Notes: a model not told the origin generated them from the letters alone. Positions 33,547-42,481 are shown, counted from the first letter of the stretch. The stretch is 44,001 nt of DNA from Thiogranum sp. (GCA_030148805.1 JASBSS010000037.1:1-44001); one strand, 5' to 3'. Made by a program: numbers and translations.

Positions 33547-35850
33547 ATGTTGCATTTTATGTTGCGACTCGCCCGGCGGGCGGCCGCGTTTCCAAAACTG
33601 ACGATTGTGGTCGTGCTGTTGCTCACGGCAGGCTTTGCCTCGCGATTGCCGACCCTGCACGTGGACGACGAAGTGCTCAATATGATGCCGACCGATCATC
33701 CGGCGCGCGTGCTGCAAGAGCGGATCGAGCAACAGTTCGGGGTGCGGGATCTGGTGATCCTGGCCGTGGAAAACGCGCATGGCGTTTTCAACCCCGAATC
33801 GTTGGCCCGGCTCAAGGCGTTGAGTGATTTCCTCGCGGCGCAGCCGGGCATCGTATCGGAGGACGTGGCCAGCCTGGCGGCCACGGACAATGTAGTGGCG
33901 CACGGCGATGAGCTGCTCATGCGCCCGCCCTTACGGGCGATTCCGCACGATGCCGCTGGCGCCAGGCTGATCCGTGACGGGGTGCAGGACAACGCGTTAT
34001 TCACCGGCCGCCTGATTTCGCGCGATGGCACCGTGGCAGCTATCTATGCACCCATCGCCGACGGCACAACCCGCGAGGCGGTCTACGCCGCGGTGATGAA
34101 ACATCTCTCGGGGCTCGCCCCACCGGACAACGGCGATCGCATCCTGGTCTCGGGCAAGGTGATGATCGAGGGCGCGCTCGGTACCGCCATGCGCAGTGAC
34201 CTGCGTCACCTTGGACCCATTGTCGTGCTGGTGCTCCTGGCCTTGCTCACGCTGACGTTCCGGAACCCCGGGCTGGCGTTGCTGCCGGTATTGACGGCGG
34301 TGATCAGCGTGGTGTGGACCATGGGGCTGCTCGCGGCGCTAGGAGTATCGGTCTATCTCCCGACCACGTTGATCCCAGTGATGCTATTGGTCATCGGCAT
34401 TTCGGACGAAGTGCACCTGTTGGGCGTCTACCGGCGTCAAGGATTGGAGCGGCCGCGCCATGTCGCGCTGCTCGCGGCCGTCAAGCATACCGCCCGCCCG
34501 ATTACACTAACCTCTGTCACGACGGCTGCCGGTTTCCTGGCTGTGGCGGCAAGCCCCATCGTGCCACTAAAACACTTCGGCCTGTTCACGGCCTTCGGTA
34601 TCGGTGTGGCCTATCTGCTGACGTTCACTCTGACACCGGCCTATCTCGCACTCATGAGCCGCCCACAACGCTGGAAACACTCGACGCAGATCCGTTTTGA
34701 GAAGGGCCTGGCGGCGTTTGGCCGCCGTCTGGCCCGACGCCCCATCCTGGTTGGGCTAGCGTTGATGTTAATCGGCGGCCTGGCCGCCTGGGGCGCTTCC
34801 GGTACGCGGGTGGACGAGAATTGGGTCAACCGCTTCAAGCCGGGGAACCTGGTGTACGAGTCGGATGCGCTCCTCAACCAGGCGTTGGGCGGTACCACCA
34901 TGCTCTACGGACGGATCACGACCGATGACGGCGGGCTACAAGATCCGCAAGTCCTGGCGCGCATCGAGGCCATGCAGAACGCCCTGGCGGCGCTGCCTCA
35001 CGTCGGCAAGATAACCTCCGTCGTGGACCTGCTCGAGCAAAGCAACCGGGTGCTGCATGGAGGCGATCCCGCTGAGGAACGGCTACCGCCTTCCACCCAG
35101 GCGGTCGCTCAGCAACTGCTGTTGCTGGAGTCGAGTGGCGATCCCAACGATCTCGATTTATGGATCGATGGCCGGCGCGAGCGTAGCTTGCTTTGGATCC
35201 AGCTCAAAGACCCCTACGCCTCCACCGCCCGGGCGCTGCTACCGGCGATGGAACACCTGGCCAGCGAGCACCTCGGCAACATGGCCAAGGCCACTTTCGG
35301 CGGCCCAGCCCACGTGAACGTGGCCATGGCAGACCTGGTGGTGACGAGCCAATTGCGTAGCCTTGTCTTGTCACTGGTCGCGGTGTTTCTGGTGCTGGTG
35401 GCGCTGTATCGTTCCGTGGCCTGGGCTGGGCTGGCACTCGCGCCACTCGCCGTGGTGCTGGCCGGTGTCTTCGCGTTCCTGGCGTTCACGGGCCGTTATA
35501 TCGACATCCCGCTGGCGGTGCTGGCGTCCATCGCCATTGGCCTCGCGGTCGATTACGCCATTTACGGTCTCGATCGCTACCGGGTCGCCCGCACAGCGGG
35601 TGAAGCCCAGCACGCCGCCGTGGGCCAGGCCTTGGCGCAGAGCGGTTCCATCGTCGTGACTAACAGCCTGGTTCTCGCGTGCGGATTCAGTGTGCTGGCC
35701 TTTTCCCACTTCGCGCCGCTTACGGCCATCGGATTGCTGACGGCTGGCGTGCTGGTGGCAAGTGCGTTGATTTCCCTGCTGCTCCCGGCCATGGCGGCAC
35801 GGTTGCGCTTGCCGAGCGCGATACCGACAACAAAGGAGAGCGCCTCATGA
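33547..35850 (+). CDS. MMPL-type RND transporter
   Basis: A 767-residue inner-membrane RND protein of the MMPL/HpnN-like branch, with two repeats each of one helix, a periplasmic domain and a five-helix block. Signatures are PVMLLVIGISDEVHLLGVYR in the first half and ASIAIGLAVDYAIYGLDRYR in the second, with the proton-relay Asp in each. This branch moves lipids or hydrophobic compounds rather than ions in characterised cases; its presence under a metal-type promoter is notable. It overlaps the next gene (ATGA). The ribosome site is weak. Confidence 0.85.
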   Translation: MLHFMLRLARRAAAFPKLTIVVVLLLTAGFASRLPTLHVDDEVLNMMPTDHPARVLQERIEQQFGVRDLVILAVENAHGVFNPESLARLKALSDFLAAQPGIVSEDVASLAATDNVVAHGDELLMRPPLRAIPHDAAGARLIRDGVQDNALFTGRLISRDGTVAAIYAPIADGTTREAVYAAVMKHLSGLAPPDNGDRILVSGKVMIEGALGTAMRSDLRHLGPIVVLVLLALLTLTFRNPGLALLPVLTAVISVVWTMGLLAALGVSVYLPTTLIPVMLLVIGISDEVHLLGVYRRQGLERPRHVALLAAVKHTARPITLTSVTTAAGFLAVAASPIVPLKHFGLFTAFGIGVAYLLTFTLTPAYLALMSRPQRWKHSTQIRFEKGLAAFGRRLARRPILVGLALMLIGGLAAWGASGTRVDENWVNRFKPGNLVYESDALLNQALGGTTMLYGRITTDDGGLQDPQVLARIEAMQNALAALPHVGKITSVVDLLEQSNRVLHGGDPAEERLPPSTQAVAQQLLLLESSGDPNDLDLWIDGRRERSLLWIQLKDPYASTARALLPAMEHLASEHLGNMAKATFGGPAHVNVAMADLVVTSQLRSLVLSLVAVFLVLVALYRSVAWAGLALAPLAVVLAGVFAFLAFTGRYIDIPLAVLASIAIGLAVDYAIYGLDRYRVARTAGEAQHAAVGQALAQSGSIVVTNSLVLACGFSVLAFSHFAPLTAIGLLTAGVLVASALISLLLPAMAARLRLPSAIPTTKESAS

Positions 35851-36620
35851 TCCGGCGCTGCCTATTCCTGGTTATGGGTGTGTTTATCGCCTTCGCGGCC
35901 CCTGCCCAAAGCGGCCCCGATGCCGAGGCGATTATGCAGGCGGTGAAGTGGCGCGACATCGGCCGTGACGAGCGCGCCGATGTCGTGATGCTGCTGAAAG
36001 ACGCAGGCGTGAAGCGCCGCGAACGCCGGCTCATCCGCCTGCGCCGCACCGAGGGCCGCGAACAGCAGATCCGCATTCAGTTCCAGTTTCCGCCGGACGT
36101 GCGTGATACAGCCTTCCTGTTGCACGATCACGCCGACCGCGAGGATGACCGCTGGCTGTACTTGCCCACGCTGCGCAAGGTCAAGCGCATCGCCGGGGCG
36201 CAGAAGTACCGCAACTTCCTCGGCACCGATTTCACCTACGGTGAGCTTGGCGGCCGGGAGCCCGGGGAGGACACCCACACCTTGGAAGGTGAAGAGATGT
36301 TGGACGGTAAGGCGGTATACAAGATCCGCAGCGTACCCCGGGAGTCCGCCAATCCCTATCAATATCGAATCTCGTGGGTATGGGAGAAAACACCCGTCGT
36401 GCTGCAGGAAGAGTACTACGATCGTCATGGCCGCCTGCGCAAGCGCATGCGGGTGCTGGACCTGCGGCCGGTGCAGGGGATCGAGACGGTGCTCAAGCGC
36501 GAAATGGTCGATCTGCAGGAGAAGCACCGCACGGAACTGATTTTCTCCGGACTGCATTACGACCTGGGTCTCAGCGCCAGCCTTTTCGAGCCGCGCAGCC
36601 TGGATCGGCCTGTCGAGTGA
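35847..36620 (+). CDS. LolA-like outer-membrane lipoprotein-sorting family protein
   Basis: A 257-residue periplasmic protein with signal peptide (CLFLVMGVFIAFAAPAQS) and a LolA-like half barrel: DVVMLLKDAG, QFQFPPDVRDTAFLLHDHAD, DRWLYLPTLRKVKRIAG, NFLGTDFTYGELGGR, YQYRISWVW. Proteins of this type often accompany MMPL transporters and may carry lipid or hydrophobic cargo across the periplasm. It overlaps both neighbours by 4 bases, so all three are made together. Confidence 0.8.
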   Translation: MIRRCLFLVMGVFIAFAAPAQSGPDAEAIMQAVKWRDIGRDERADVVMLLKDAGVKRRERRLIRLRRTEGREQQIRIQFQFPPDVRDTAFLLHDHADREDDRWLYLPTLRKVKRIAGAQKYRNFLGTDFTYGELGGREPGEDTHTLEGEEMLDGKAVYKIRSVPRESANPYQYRISWVWEKTPVVLQEEYYDRHGRLRKRMRVLDLRPVQGIETVLKREMVDLQEKHRTELIFSGLHYDLGLSASLFEPRSLDRPVE

Positions 36621-37834
36621 ACTGGAAGCTGGCGATATTTCTGCTAGGCGTGCTGCCTTGTCGGGTACCGGCGTATGCCGTCGAGTCGCCACGCGGTTAC
36701 CTCACGCTGGCCAACGAGACTGCCGTGGAATCAGGCGGTGAAGTGGCGAAGTTCCGCAATCTGGTCGAACCGGAACTGGATTGGGACCTCACACCGAACC
36801 TGCGCCTGAACGGTGCCGCGCGCCTGCTGTGGGACCCGGCCTTCGACGGCTGGGAACACGAGGTATCACTGCGTGAGCTGAGTCTCGACTGGCGCGTCGA
36901 GGAAGCCGACGTTCGACTGGGTTTGCAGCAGGTGGTATGGGGGCAGGCATCCGGGTTCCTGTCCGGATTTGACGTGTTTCACCCGCGCGACCTGCGCGAG
37001 TTCGTGCTGCCGCCGTTCGACTTCCTGCGTCGTCCGCTGTGGCTCGTGCAGGTGCAGCAGCCCTTGAGCGACTGGACCCTGGGGGCGCTGTGGTCGCCGC
37101 AGGAGCGGGTGGATAAAGTTGCCGGCCCGGGCGAACCGTTCTATACACCGAGATACCAGCCGCCTGGATACGCGCTCATCGACGGTAGCCGTGATATTGA
37201 ACACCAGCGGTTTGGAGTTCGACTTTCCACTCATCGCGGGTCGTGGGATGTGGCCTTCATCTACCTGTACGCGCCGCGTAGTGATGCTGTATTTCAGCGC
37301 GAACTCGTTACGACCGGTGTGCTACGCGAGGTGGAGCGCCACTCGGCCTTTCACACGGCCGGCTTGGCATTTGCCCGGGCGGCGGGGGCTGCGGTCTGGC
37401 GGGGCGAACTGAGTGCCTACGCGGGTCGGGAATACCAGACGACCGAGGCGTTGGGCGGGGTGCGGAGAACCAACCAGGTCAATGCGGTGCTGGGTCTTGA
37501 TCTGACGCTGCTGACGGATCTGGATCTGACGCTGGAAGTGGGTCACCGGCGTATCGCGGATCACCATGCAAGCTTCGTTGAGCCTCAGGATCGGACCACG
37601 CTGGTCGTGCAAGTGCGGAAACCGTTCTTGCACGAAACGCTGATCCCCAGCTTGGCGGTGATCCACAATTTCCGAGGTGGCGATGCCTTGTGGCGCCCGA
37701 CGATTCAGTGGCGAGTGACAGATCGCTTCGACATCGCCGCCGGCTTCGACCTGTTCAGTGGGCCGGCGAACTCGCCATTTGGCGGGTTTCAGGATCGCGA
37801 TCGGGCTTACGTGACCCTGACCTATCGACGCTAG
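36617..37834 (+). CDS. Outer-membrane beta-barrel protein, DUF1302-like
   Basis: A 405-residue exported protein, GTG start overlapping the previous stop, with signal peptide ending near AYAVES. Barrel strands follow (LRLNGAARLLWDPAFDG, DVRLGLQQVVWGQASGF, FGVRLSTHRGSWDVAFIYLY, PTIQWRVTDRFDIAAGFDLF). The motifs VVWGQASGF and DVFHPRDLREF are typical of DUF1302-like outer-membrane proteins that pair with MMPL and LolA-like genes. Predicted to be the outer-membrane end of the system C pathway. Confidence 0.72.
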   Translation: MNWKLAIFLLGVLPCRVPAYAVESPRGYLTLANETAVESGGEVAKFRNLVEPELDWDLTPNLRLNGAARLLWDPAFDGWEHEVSLRELSLDWRVEEADVRLGLQQVVWGQASGFLSGFDVFHPRDLREFVLPPFDFLRRPLWLVQVQQPLSDWTLGALWSPQERVDKVAGPGEPFYTPRYQPPGYALIDGSRDIEHQRFGVRLSTHRGSWDVAFIYLYAPRSDAVFQRELVTTGVLREVERHSAFHTAGLAFARAAGAAVWRGELSAYAGREYQTTEALGGVRRTNQVNAVLGLDLTLLTDLDLTLEVGHRRIADHHASFVEPQDRTTLVVQVRKPFLHETLIPSLAVIHNFRGGDALWRPTIQWRVTDRFDIAAGFDLFSGPANSPFGGFQDRDRAYVTLTYRR

Positions 37835-37873
37835 GTGACTGAATTCTAGTGATTTTAAGGCCGTAGAAATTAC

Positions 37874-37904
37874 TTGACCTGGAGTTGACTCCAGATTGTA
37901 ATCT
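37874..37904 (+). promoter_or_regulatory. MerR-family-type promoter D (19-bp spacer)
   Basis: TTGACC (37874-37879), 19 bp, TAATCT (37899-37904), with spacer dyad CCTGGAGT-TG-ACTCCAGA. It has the best -10 of the four and precedes the operon that ends with the MerR-family gene, so the regulator would control its own expression. Confidence 0.82.
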
Positions 37905-37946
37905 TTAAGCAATATTGGAATTTGGCGACTGTTGGGAGAGATACAC

Positions 37947-38246
37947 ATGAAGCGTTACTTGCTGCTGGCTTGGCTTTTGATAATCCCTCTGTCCGTTCCC
38001 GCTGCACAGGGGCAGGTCGTGGAGATCGGGGTGGTCGGCATGAGCTGTGAGTTCTGTGCCTATGGTGTTGAGAAAAAACTGAAAGGTGTCCCCGGTGTTG
38101 AGCAGGCCAAAGTCAGTTTGGATGATGGTAAGGCGTGGATTGTCATGGCACCGGGCCAGGTTGCAGATTTAGCCACGCTTCGTAAGGCGATTGAAGCCGC
38201 GGGTTTCACGCCGGGCGAAGTACACGGCGAGTCGCAGGTGAAATAG
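37947..38246 (+). CDS. Exported HMA-domain metal-binding protein, paralogue of 30121
   Basis: A 99-residue periplasmic protein: signal peptide (LLLAWLLIIPLSVPAAQG) and one HMA domain with VGMSCEFCAYGVEKKL (C34, C37) ending AAGFTPGEV. It shares VVEI, CxFCxYGxEKKL, PGV and AGFTPGE with the protein at 30121, so one arose by duplication. First gene after promoter D. Confidence 0.85.
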   Translation: MKRYLLLAWLLIIPLSVPAAQGQVVEIGVVGMSCEFCAYGVEKKLKGVPGVEQAKVSLDDGKAWIVMAPGQVADLATLRKAIEAAGFTPGEVHGESQVK

Positions 38247-38294
38247 CCGCGCTGACGCCGCTGGTTTGTGATGATTGATAGAGAGGTCAAACCC

Positions 38295-38579
38295 ATGCGT
38301 ATCAAGGTCGAAGTCTTTTCCTCCCCCGGCTGTGGCAAGTGTGGCCACGCCAAGGAGGTATTACGCAAGCTTGCCGAAGAGATCGGTGGTGATCGAGTCA
38401 AGTGGCGTGAGGTGAATGTACTCGAAGAGATGGACTATGCTGTAAGCCTCGGTGTGATGTCCACGCCCGCCATCGCCATCGAAGGCGAACTGGCATTCAC
38501 TGGGCTGCCATCGGCGCGTAAGCTGCGCGCGCACCTGGAGACGCGCCTAGGGTCCGGCCAACGGGAAGTGCAGGCATGA
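38295..38579 (+). CDS. Small thioredoxin-fold protein with CGKC site
   Basis: A 94-residue cytoplasmic thioredoxin/glutaredoxin-like protein: VEVFSSPGCGKCGHAKEVL (C13, C16), GVMSTPAIAIEGELAFTG with the cis-proline. It is followed with a 4-base overlap by a CcdA/DsbD-like membrane protein, so it may feed electrons to that protein. The ATG at 38295 follows GAGAGG; a GTG at 38268 is possible but adds an unlikely tail. Confidence 0.8.
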   Translation: MRIKVEVFSSPGCGKCGHAKEVLRKLAEEIGGDRVKWREVNVLEEMDYAVSLGVMSTPAIAIEGELAFTGLPSARKLRAHLETRLGSGQREVQA

Positions 38580-39880
38580 GCGCACTTCTTCTGACCACCT
38601 CGTCCGTGCTTGGAGGGCTGTCGTTTTTCGAGCCATGCACCATCGCCACACACACCCTGTTTTCTGCGCGCGTCCATCGACAGCCGCGAGCCAGTTGTTG
38701 TCAGGGTTTGTTGTCAATGTGGTTGGCACGCAGCCTCTTGTCGGTCGTTTTGTTGACGGTGGCGGTCGCGTTCACATCACCACCGGCCTGGGGGGCATGG
38801 CTACCCAGCGTCATCCTGGCGGTGATGGGTACCGTTTACATCGTCTCCCGCTTCACCTACATCCCAGTGCCGCACCTGGAATTTTTCAAGCTCCTGCCGG
38901 GCGGGCGCTCACTGCCGTTCGCAATACAATTGGGATTGACCCTCCCGGCCTGTACGATCCCATTATTCGTGGTCGTCACTGGTCAGGCGATAACTGTGGA
39001 TTCGGTTGGTTTCGCGGCGTTGGCGGGCTTACTATTCGGTACGCTGTTTACCGCACCGCTGGTGCTCACGGCGTTCAAAGGGGTGCACGCGGATGGCCGC
39101 GAGTTGCTCAACCGTGCGGCCAAGGGCAGTCCGTATCTCACCGCGGCACTGCTGTTCGGTGCCGCGCTCTATCTAATGGTCCCCTCGCTGGATGTCAGTG
39201 CCGACACACTCAAGGCGACTCTGCAGCAGGCCAGCTGGGCAGGGGTCGGCCTGGGCTTTCTGGCAGGATTCGTGTTCAGCTTCAACCCCGTCTCTTTTGC
39301 CTCTATCCCAGTGGTGCTCGCCTATGTCACCAAAGCCCACGAGGAGCGTCGTGCGATCAGGATGGGTGGGGCCTTCGTCGCCGGCCTGATTGTGACTCAC
39401 GTTGCGCTCGGTGTCGCGGCGGCCCTGGGGGGTGAGTGGGTGAAAGGCGTCATGGGGCGTCAGTGGGGGCTTCTCCTCGGTCCCGTGCTGATCGTTTTGG
39501 GACTGATGTGGCCCGGCTGGCTCAAGTTGCGTCTGCCCTGGATCTCCGTGAGGGCGAAGAAGGTCACGGGCGTGTGGGGCGCCTTTCTGCTCGGTATCCC
39601 GTTCTCGGTGGCGGTGTGTCCCTTCTGCACGCCGGCATTGCTCGTGACCTTGACGGCCAGTGCCGCCATCGGCTCAGTGACGTTCGGTTTCGCGCTGCTG
39701 TTGGCCTTCGCTTTGGGGCGCAGTATCCCTATTATATTGGGGGCCTGGAGCATGGGTTTTCTAGAGTCGCTGCGAATGCTCTCGCGCCACCAGAAAGCCG
39801 TCGAGATAATCGCTGGCGTCACATTGATCCTGACGGGGTTGTATCTGCTCAATGAGTATTTCTTCATCATCAAGTATTGA
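38576..39880 (+). CDS. CcdA/DsbD-like membrane protein with two homologous halves
   Basis: A 434-residue inner-membrane protein with about twelve hydrophobic segments. It looks like two CcdA-type units in tandem. The first has the Cys pair in FFEPCTIATH and LPACTIPL. The second keeps AVCPFCTPALL but has FNPVSFASIP where the first Cys is expected. CcdA/DsbD proteins carry electrons across the membrane from thioredoxin to periplasmic thiols; the CGKC protein just upstream is the likely donor and the Cys-based HMA proteins are likely acceptors, both inferred. Confidence 0.72.
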   Translation: MSALLLTTSSVLGGLSFFEPCTIATHTLFSARVHRQPRASCCQGLLSMWLARSLLSVVLLTVAVAFTSPPAWGAWLPSVILAVMGTVYIVSRFTYIPVPHLEFFKLLPGGRSLPFAIQLGLTLPACTIPLFVVVTGQAITVDSVGFAALAGLLFGTLFTAPLVLTAFKGVHADGRELLNRAAKGSPYLTAALLFGAALYLMVPSLDVSADTLKATLQQASWAGVGLGFLAGFVFSFNPVSFASIPVVLAYVTKAHEERRAIRMGGAFVAGLIVTHVALGVAAALGGEWVKGVMGRQWGLLLGPVLIVLGLMWPGWLKLRLPWISVRAKKVTGVWGAFLLGIPFSVAVCPFCTPALLVTLTASAAIGSVTFGFALLLAFALGRSIPIILGAWSMGFLESLRMLSRHQKAVEIIAGVTLILTGLYLLNEYFFIIKY

Positions 39881-40343
39881 CCCGAGTCCACGAAAGCGGC
39901 GAAAGCCGCTGGGCCGTGAAGGATCCCGGTACAGTATCGGTGACATGACCCGGTTGACCGGACTGTCCGCCGACACGCTGCGATACTACGAGAAGATAAA
40001 GTTGCTGCGCCCCATTGGTCGCTCCGCGTCCGGTGTTCGCGTTTATGATGATGGTGACCTGTCGCGGTTGCGGTTCATACAACGCGCAAAGGCGATGAAT
40101 TTCTCTCTGGAAGAGATCGCGCGCCTTGTGGAAATGCGGGAGGACCCACAGCATGCGCGCGATGAGGTGCGTGAGTTGACGTACCGAAAACTGAAGGACA
40201 TAGAAAACCATATGAAAGAGCTCGGCACGCTGCGAAAGGAATTGATATTGCTCGTTAACCTTTGCCGCGGCGCGGAGGCAGGATGCCCGATCATTGAGGG
40301 TCTGGATAACAAGCCCAAGCTCAAGAAGACCAAACGACGGTAA
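39852..40343 (+). CDS. MerR-family metal-responsive regulator, presumed master of promoters A-D
   Basis: A 163-residue MerR-family protein with a polar N-terminal extension, the HTH (YSIGDMTRLTGLSADTLRYY), the wing (GVRVYDDGDLSRLRFIQRAK) and a long dimerisation helix. The metal-binding loop has C138 and C145 (VNLCRGAEAGCPIIEG), like the C-terminal Cys pair of MerR and CueR relatives. The Cys of MerR near position 82 is replaced by the His region DPQHARDEV. So it should sense a thiophilic metal but not with the MerR three-Cys site. It overlaps the CcdA-like gene by 29 bases. Confidence 0.85.
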   Translation: MSISSSSSIDPSPRKRRKPLGREGSRYSIGDMTRLTGLSADTLRYYEKIKLLRPIGRSASGVRVYDDGDLSRLRFIQRAKAMNFSLEEIARLVEMREDPQHARDEVRELTYRKLKDIENHMKELGTLRKELILLVNLCRGAEAGCPIIEGLDNKPKLKKTKRR

Positions 40344-40474
40344 GTTGTCTATCGCGCGGCGGTATCACACCAACCCTACGGCGCGGGTTGTGATCACCGA
40401 ATTGTCAACCAAATGGCAGTGAATGGGCGGGTGCCGGGAGGTGGCCGATGCGTCGCGGCCTGAAGGATTGGCAG

Positions 40475-41440
40475 CTATGGCGTCGTCCGGAACAAATACC
40501 GCGGCAACCACCACAAGTAAAATACCATGCCGAACAGTTCCACCAGCGACTGGAACACGATGACCACCACGGTGGTTTCCCAGCCGGCGGGCAGGGCCAG
40601 GGCGAAGGGCAGCACGACGAAGGAGTTGCGGGTGCCGAGGCTGAAGGCGAGCGTGCGCCCGGCGTCCAGCGGCAGTCGTAGCCATCGGGCGAGACCGAGC
40701 GCCAGCCCCGCGGCCACGAGCAGGAAGCCGACGAACACCGGCAGTACCGTCAGCAGCACAGGGCCGGCATCGAGCACTGTGCCGACCTGTGCGCCGGCGA
40801 TCAGGAACACCACAATCGCCAGCAGAGGCACCGGCCACCAGGCGAGCCGCTCGCGCCAGATGGCCCGCTCCGTCCTGGCCTCGACCCAGCGCTCGGTGAG
40901 CGCGGCGGCCATCAAGGGTAGCCCGATCAGCGCGAGCGCGGTGGGCAACATGTCTTCGGTTTTCAGTGCAGCGCTGAATTCGGCTGCCGGCAGTATCAGC
41001 CACAGGTAGCCGGGCAAGAGCAGCAATTGCAGCAGCAGGTTGAGCGGCGTCACGGCAATCGCCCGGGCAGTATTGCCGCCGCCCAGCTGGGTGAAGGTGA
41101 TAAACCAGTCGGTGCACGGCACCAGCAGCACCAGCAACACGCCCAGGCATAACGCCGGATCGGCGGGCAACCAGTGCAATATGCCCCACGCCAGCAGCGG
41201 TGATAACACGAAATTGCCGAGCAGGATGGCGTACACGAAGCGCCGGTCGCCAAACGCCTCGCGCACATGCAGCAAGGGCACCTGCACGAAGGTGGTGTAG
41301 AGCAGCAGCCCGAGCACCGGCCAGAGCAGGGTATCGAGGCGCGGCCCCAGCGCCGGTTGCAGACTCCCCAGTGCCAGCCCCGCGAGGATCGCACTGAGAT
41401 AAATCCATACCTGGCGGCGTTCAAGGGTCAACCGATTCAT
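40475..41440 (-). CDS. ACR3/bile-acid-symporter-fold transporter, arsenic-resistance-like
   Basis: A 321-residue inner-membrane protein with about ten helices of the BART fold. The region LLVLLVPCTDWFITFTQLGG holds the Cys equivalent to that of ACR3 proteins, followed by LAFSLGTRNSFVVLPFALAL. It is clearly different from the ACR3 at 19410. Annotated relatives are usually called arsenic resistance or bile acid:sodium symporter family; As(III) export is plausible but unproven. ATG at 41440. Confidence 0.75.
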   Translation of the reverse strand: MNRLTLERRQVWIYLSAILAGLALGSLQPALGPRLDTLLWPVLGLLLYTTFVQVPLLHVREAFGDRRFVYAILLGNFVLSPLLAWGILHWLPADPALCLGVLLVLLVPCTDWFITFTQLGGGNTARAIAVTPLNLLLQLLLLPGYLWLILPAAEFSAALKTEDMLPTALALIGLPLMAAALTERWVEARTERAIWRERLAWWPVPLLAIVVFLIAGAQVGTVLDAGPVLLTVLPVFVGFLLVAAGLALGLARWLRLPLDAGRTLAFSLGTRNSFVVLPFALALPAGWETTVVVIVFQSLVELFGMVFYLWWLPRYLFRTTP

Positions 41441-41471
41441 TGCGTGCTTTTCTCTCGAGTCGATTGCAATC

Positions 41472-41693
41472 TCAAAAACCCAGGTCCGCGCCGGCGCTGA
41501 ACAGGGTCGCCAGTCCCAGCAGTGCAAATAGAGTTGCGGCGATGCCGTGGTTGGCCAGTGTGGCGATCAGAATACCTGAAACGATAGGCAGTGGCTGGCG
41601 AAATTTGGCGGTGAGCAGGAAAGCGAGCAGCTGGGTCTTGTCACCGATTTCGGCGAGGGCGACGATGCCGGTCGAGACGAGGAAGGCTTCCAT
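41472..41693 (-). pseudogene. GDT1/UPF0016-family gene with a large internal deletion
   Basis: 73 residues only. The start (STGIVALAEIGDKTQLLAFL, the EIGDKTQ motif of Mn/Ca exporters of the TMEM165/GDT1 family) and LPIVSGILIATLANH are normal, but then comes IAATLFALLGLATLF, which looks like the end of the second repeat. Full proteins have about 190 residues, so about 115 residues including the second EIGDK motif seem to have been deleted in frame. Probably non-functional. Confidence 0.65.
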
Positions 41694-41699
41694 ATTGAT

Positions 41700-42410
41700 T
41701 TGACTCTCGGCCGGTACACAGACGATTGGTCACGACGCATCCCCGGCCTATTCGGAGGCGTTGTGGTCAAAGGTCTTGCCAGGCTCAGGAGCTGCCTGCG
41801 CCATGGCCGCACGGCCAAGTGTGCAGGTATTACTCTGCGGGAGCTTCAATGGTTCACTTCGGGGAATGCTCCACTAGATCGGCATGTGCGCTTCGATTTG
41901 GAAGACTCGCTCGGCATCGAATACGACGAAAGCATGGGTAGTTATGTGATTGCCGGGCCTTGTGTCCTGATAGCCAAAAAACCGATGGCTCTCAAGGAGG
42001 TCTATGAAGACCTTTCCAAAGGCGGAGATGCAAGCCCCTGTGAGATTGTTCCTCGCCAGGGAGCCGCAGACCCAAGCTGGCGATACGTGTTGATCAACAT
42101 GTACGGTGACCCCCCGAGTATTTTGATGACGCTACGCGGAGCAAAAATCACGGAGCGTATTCCGGATTCGCTTATGAATTTCGACGGGATCAAGCAGGTT
42201 GCCCCTGAATTCTACCGGGATGTTGTTGCTACCTGTGCCCGGGCAAGCCGCGAACCTACGGCCAACACCCGCGAGGTGAAAGACTTTGTGAAGCGCTACG
42301 AACAGCACTGGGTAGATTGTGCCTGGCAATCCGAGCGAATGACTCTTTATGCGGTATGGGTGCCCAGGGATGCTTTTGCTCAGGATGCTGCGTCATCAGA
42401 CTGCACATAG
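41700..42410 (+). CDS. Hypothetical protein, unrecognised
   Basis: A frame of up to 236 residues. The part from about residue 40 has good soluble-protein character (CAGITLRELQWFTSGNAPLD, GIEYDESMGSYVIAGPCVLI, RYVLINMYGDPPSILMTLRG, FVKRYEQHWVDCAWQ). The first 40 residues look less natural, and the TTG at 41700 is only 6 bases from the divergent gene, so the true start may be GTG 41761 or later. No ribosome site decides this. No family is recognised. Confidence 0.5.
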   Translation: MTLGRYTDDWSRRIPGLFGGVVVKGLARLRSCLRHGRTAKCAGITLRELQWFTSGNAPLDRHVRFDLEDSLGIEYDESMGSYVIAGPCVLIAKKPMALKEVYEDLSKGGDASPCEIVPRQGAADPSWRYVLINMYGDPPSILMTLRGAKITERIPDSLMNFDGIKQVAPEFYRDVVATCARASREPTANTREVKDFVKRYEQHWVDCAWQSERMTLYAVWVPRDAFAQDAASSDCT

Positions 42411-42481
42411 TGCTGTGGATCTGCTAGGCTCATGTTTCAGAAAAACAACACTGTTTATCTGAAAAAACGAAGCATTCGAAA

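Noticed and set aside
40360-40395. Hairpin between the convergent MerR-family and ACR3-like genes as a bidirectional terminator
   Set aside because: The arms (ATCACACCAACCC and GGGTTGTGAT) pair imperfectly and no T-run follows on either side.
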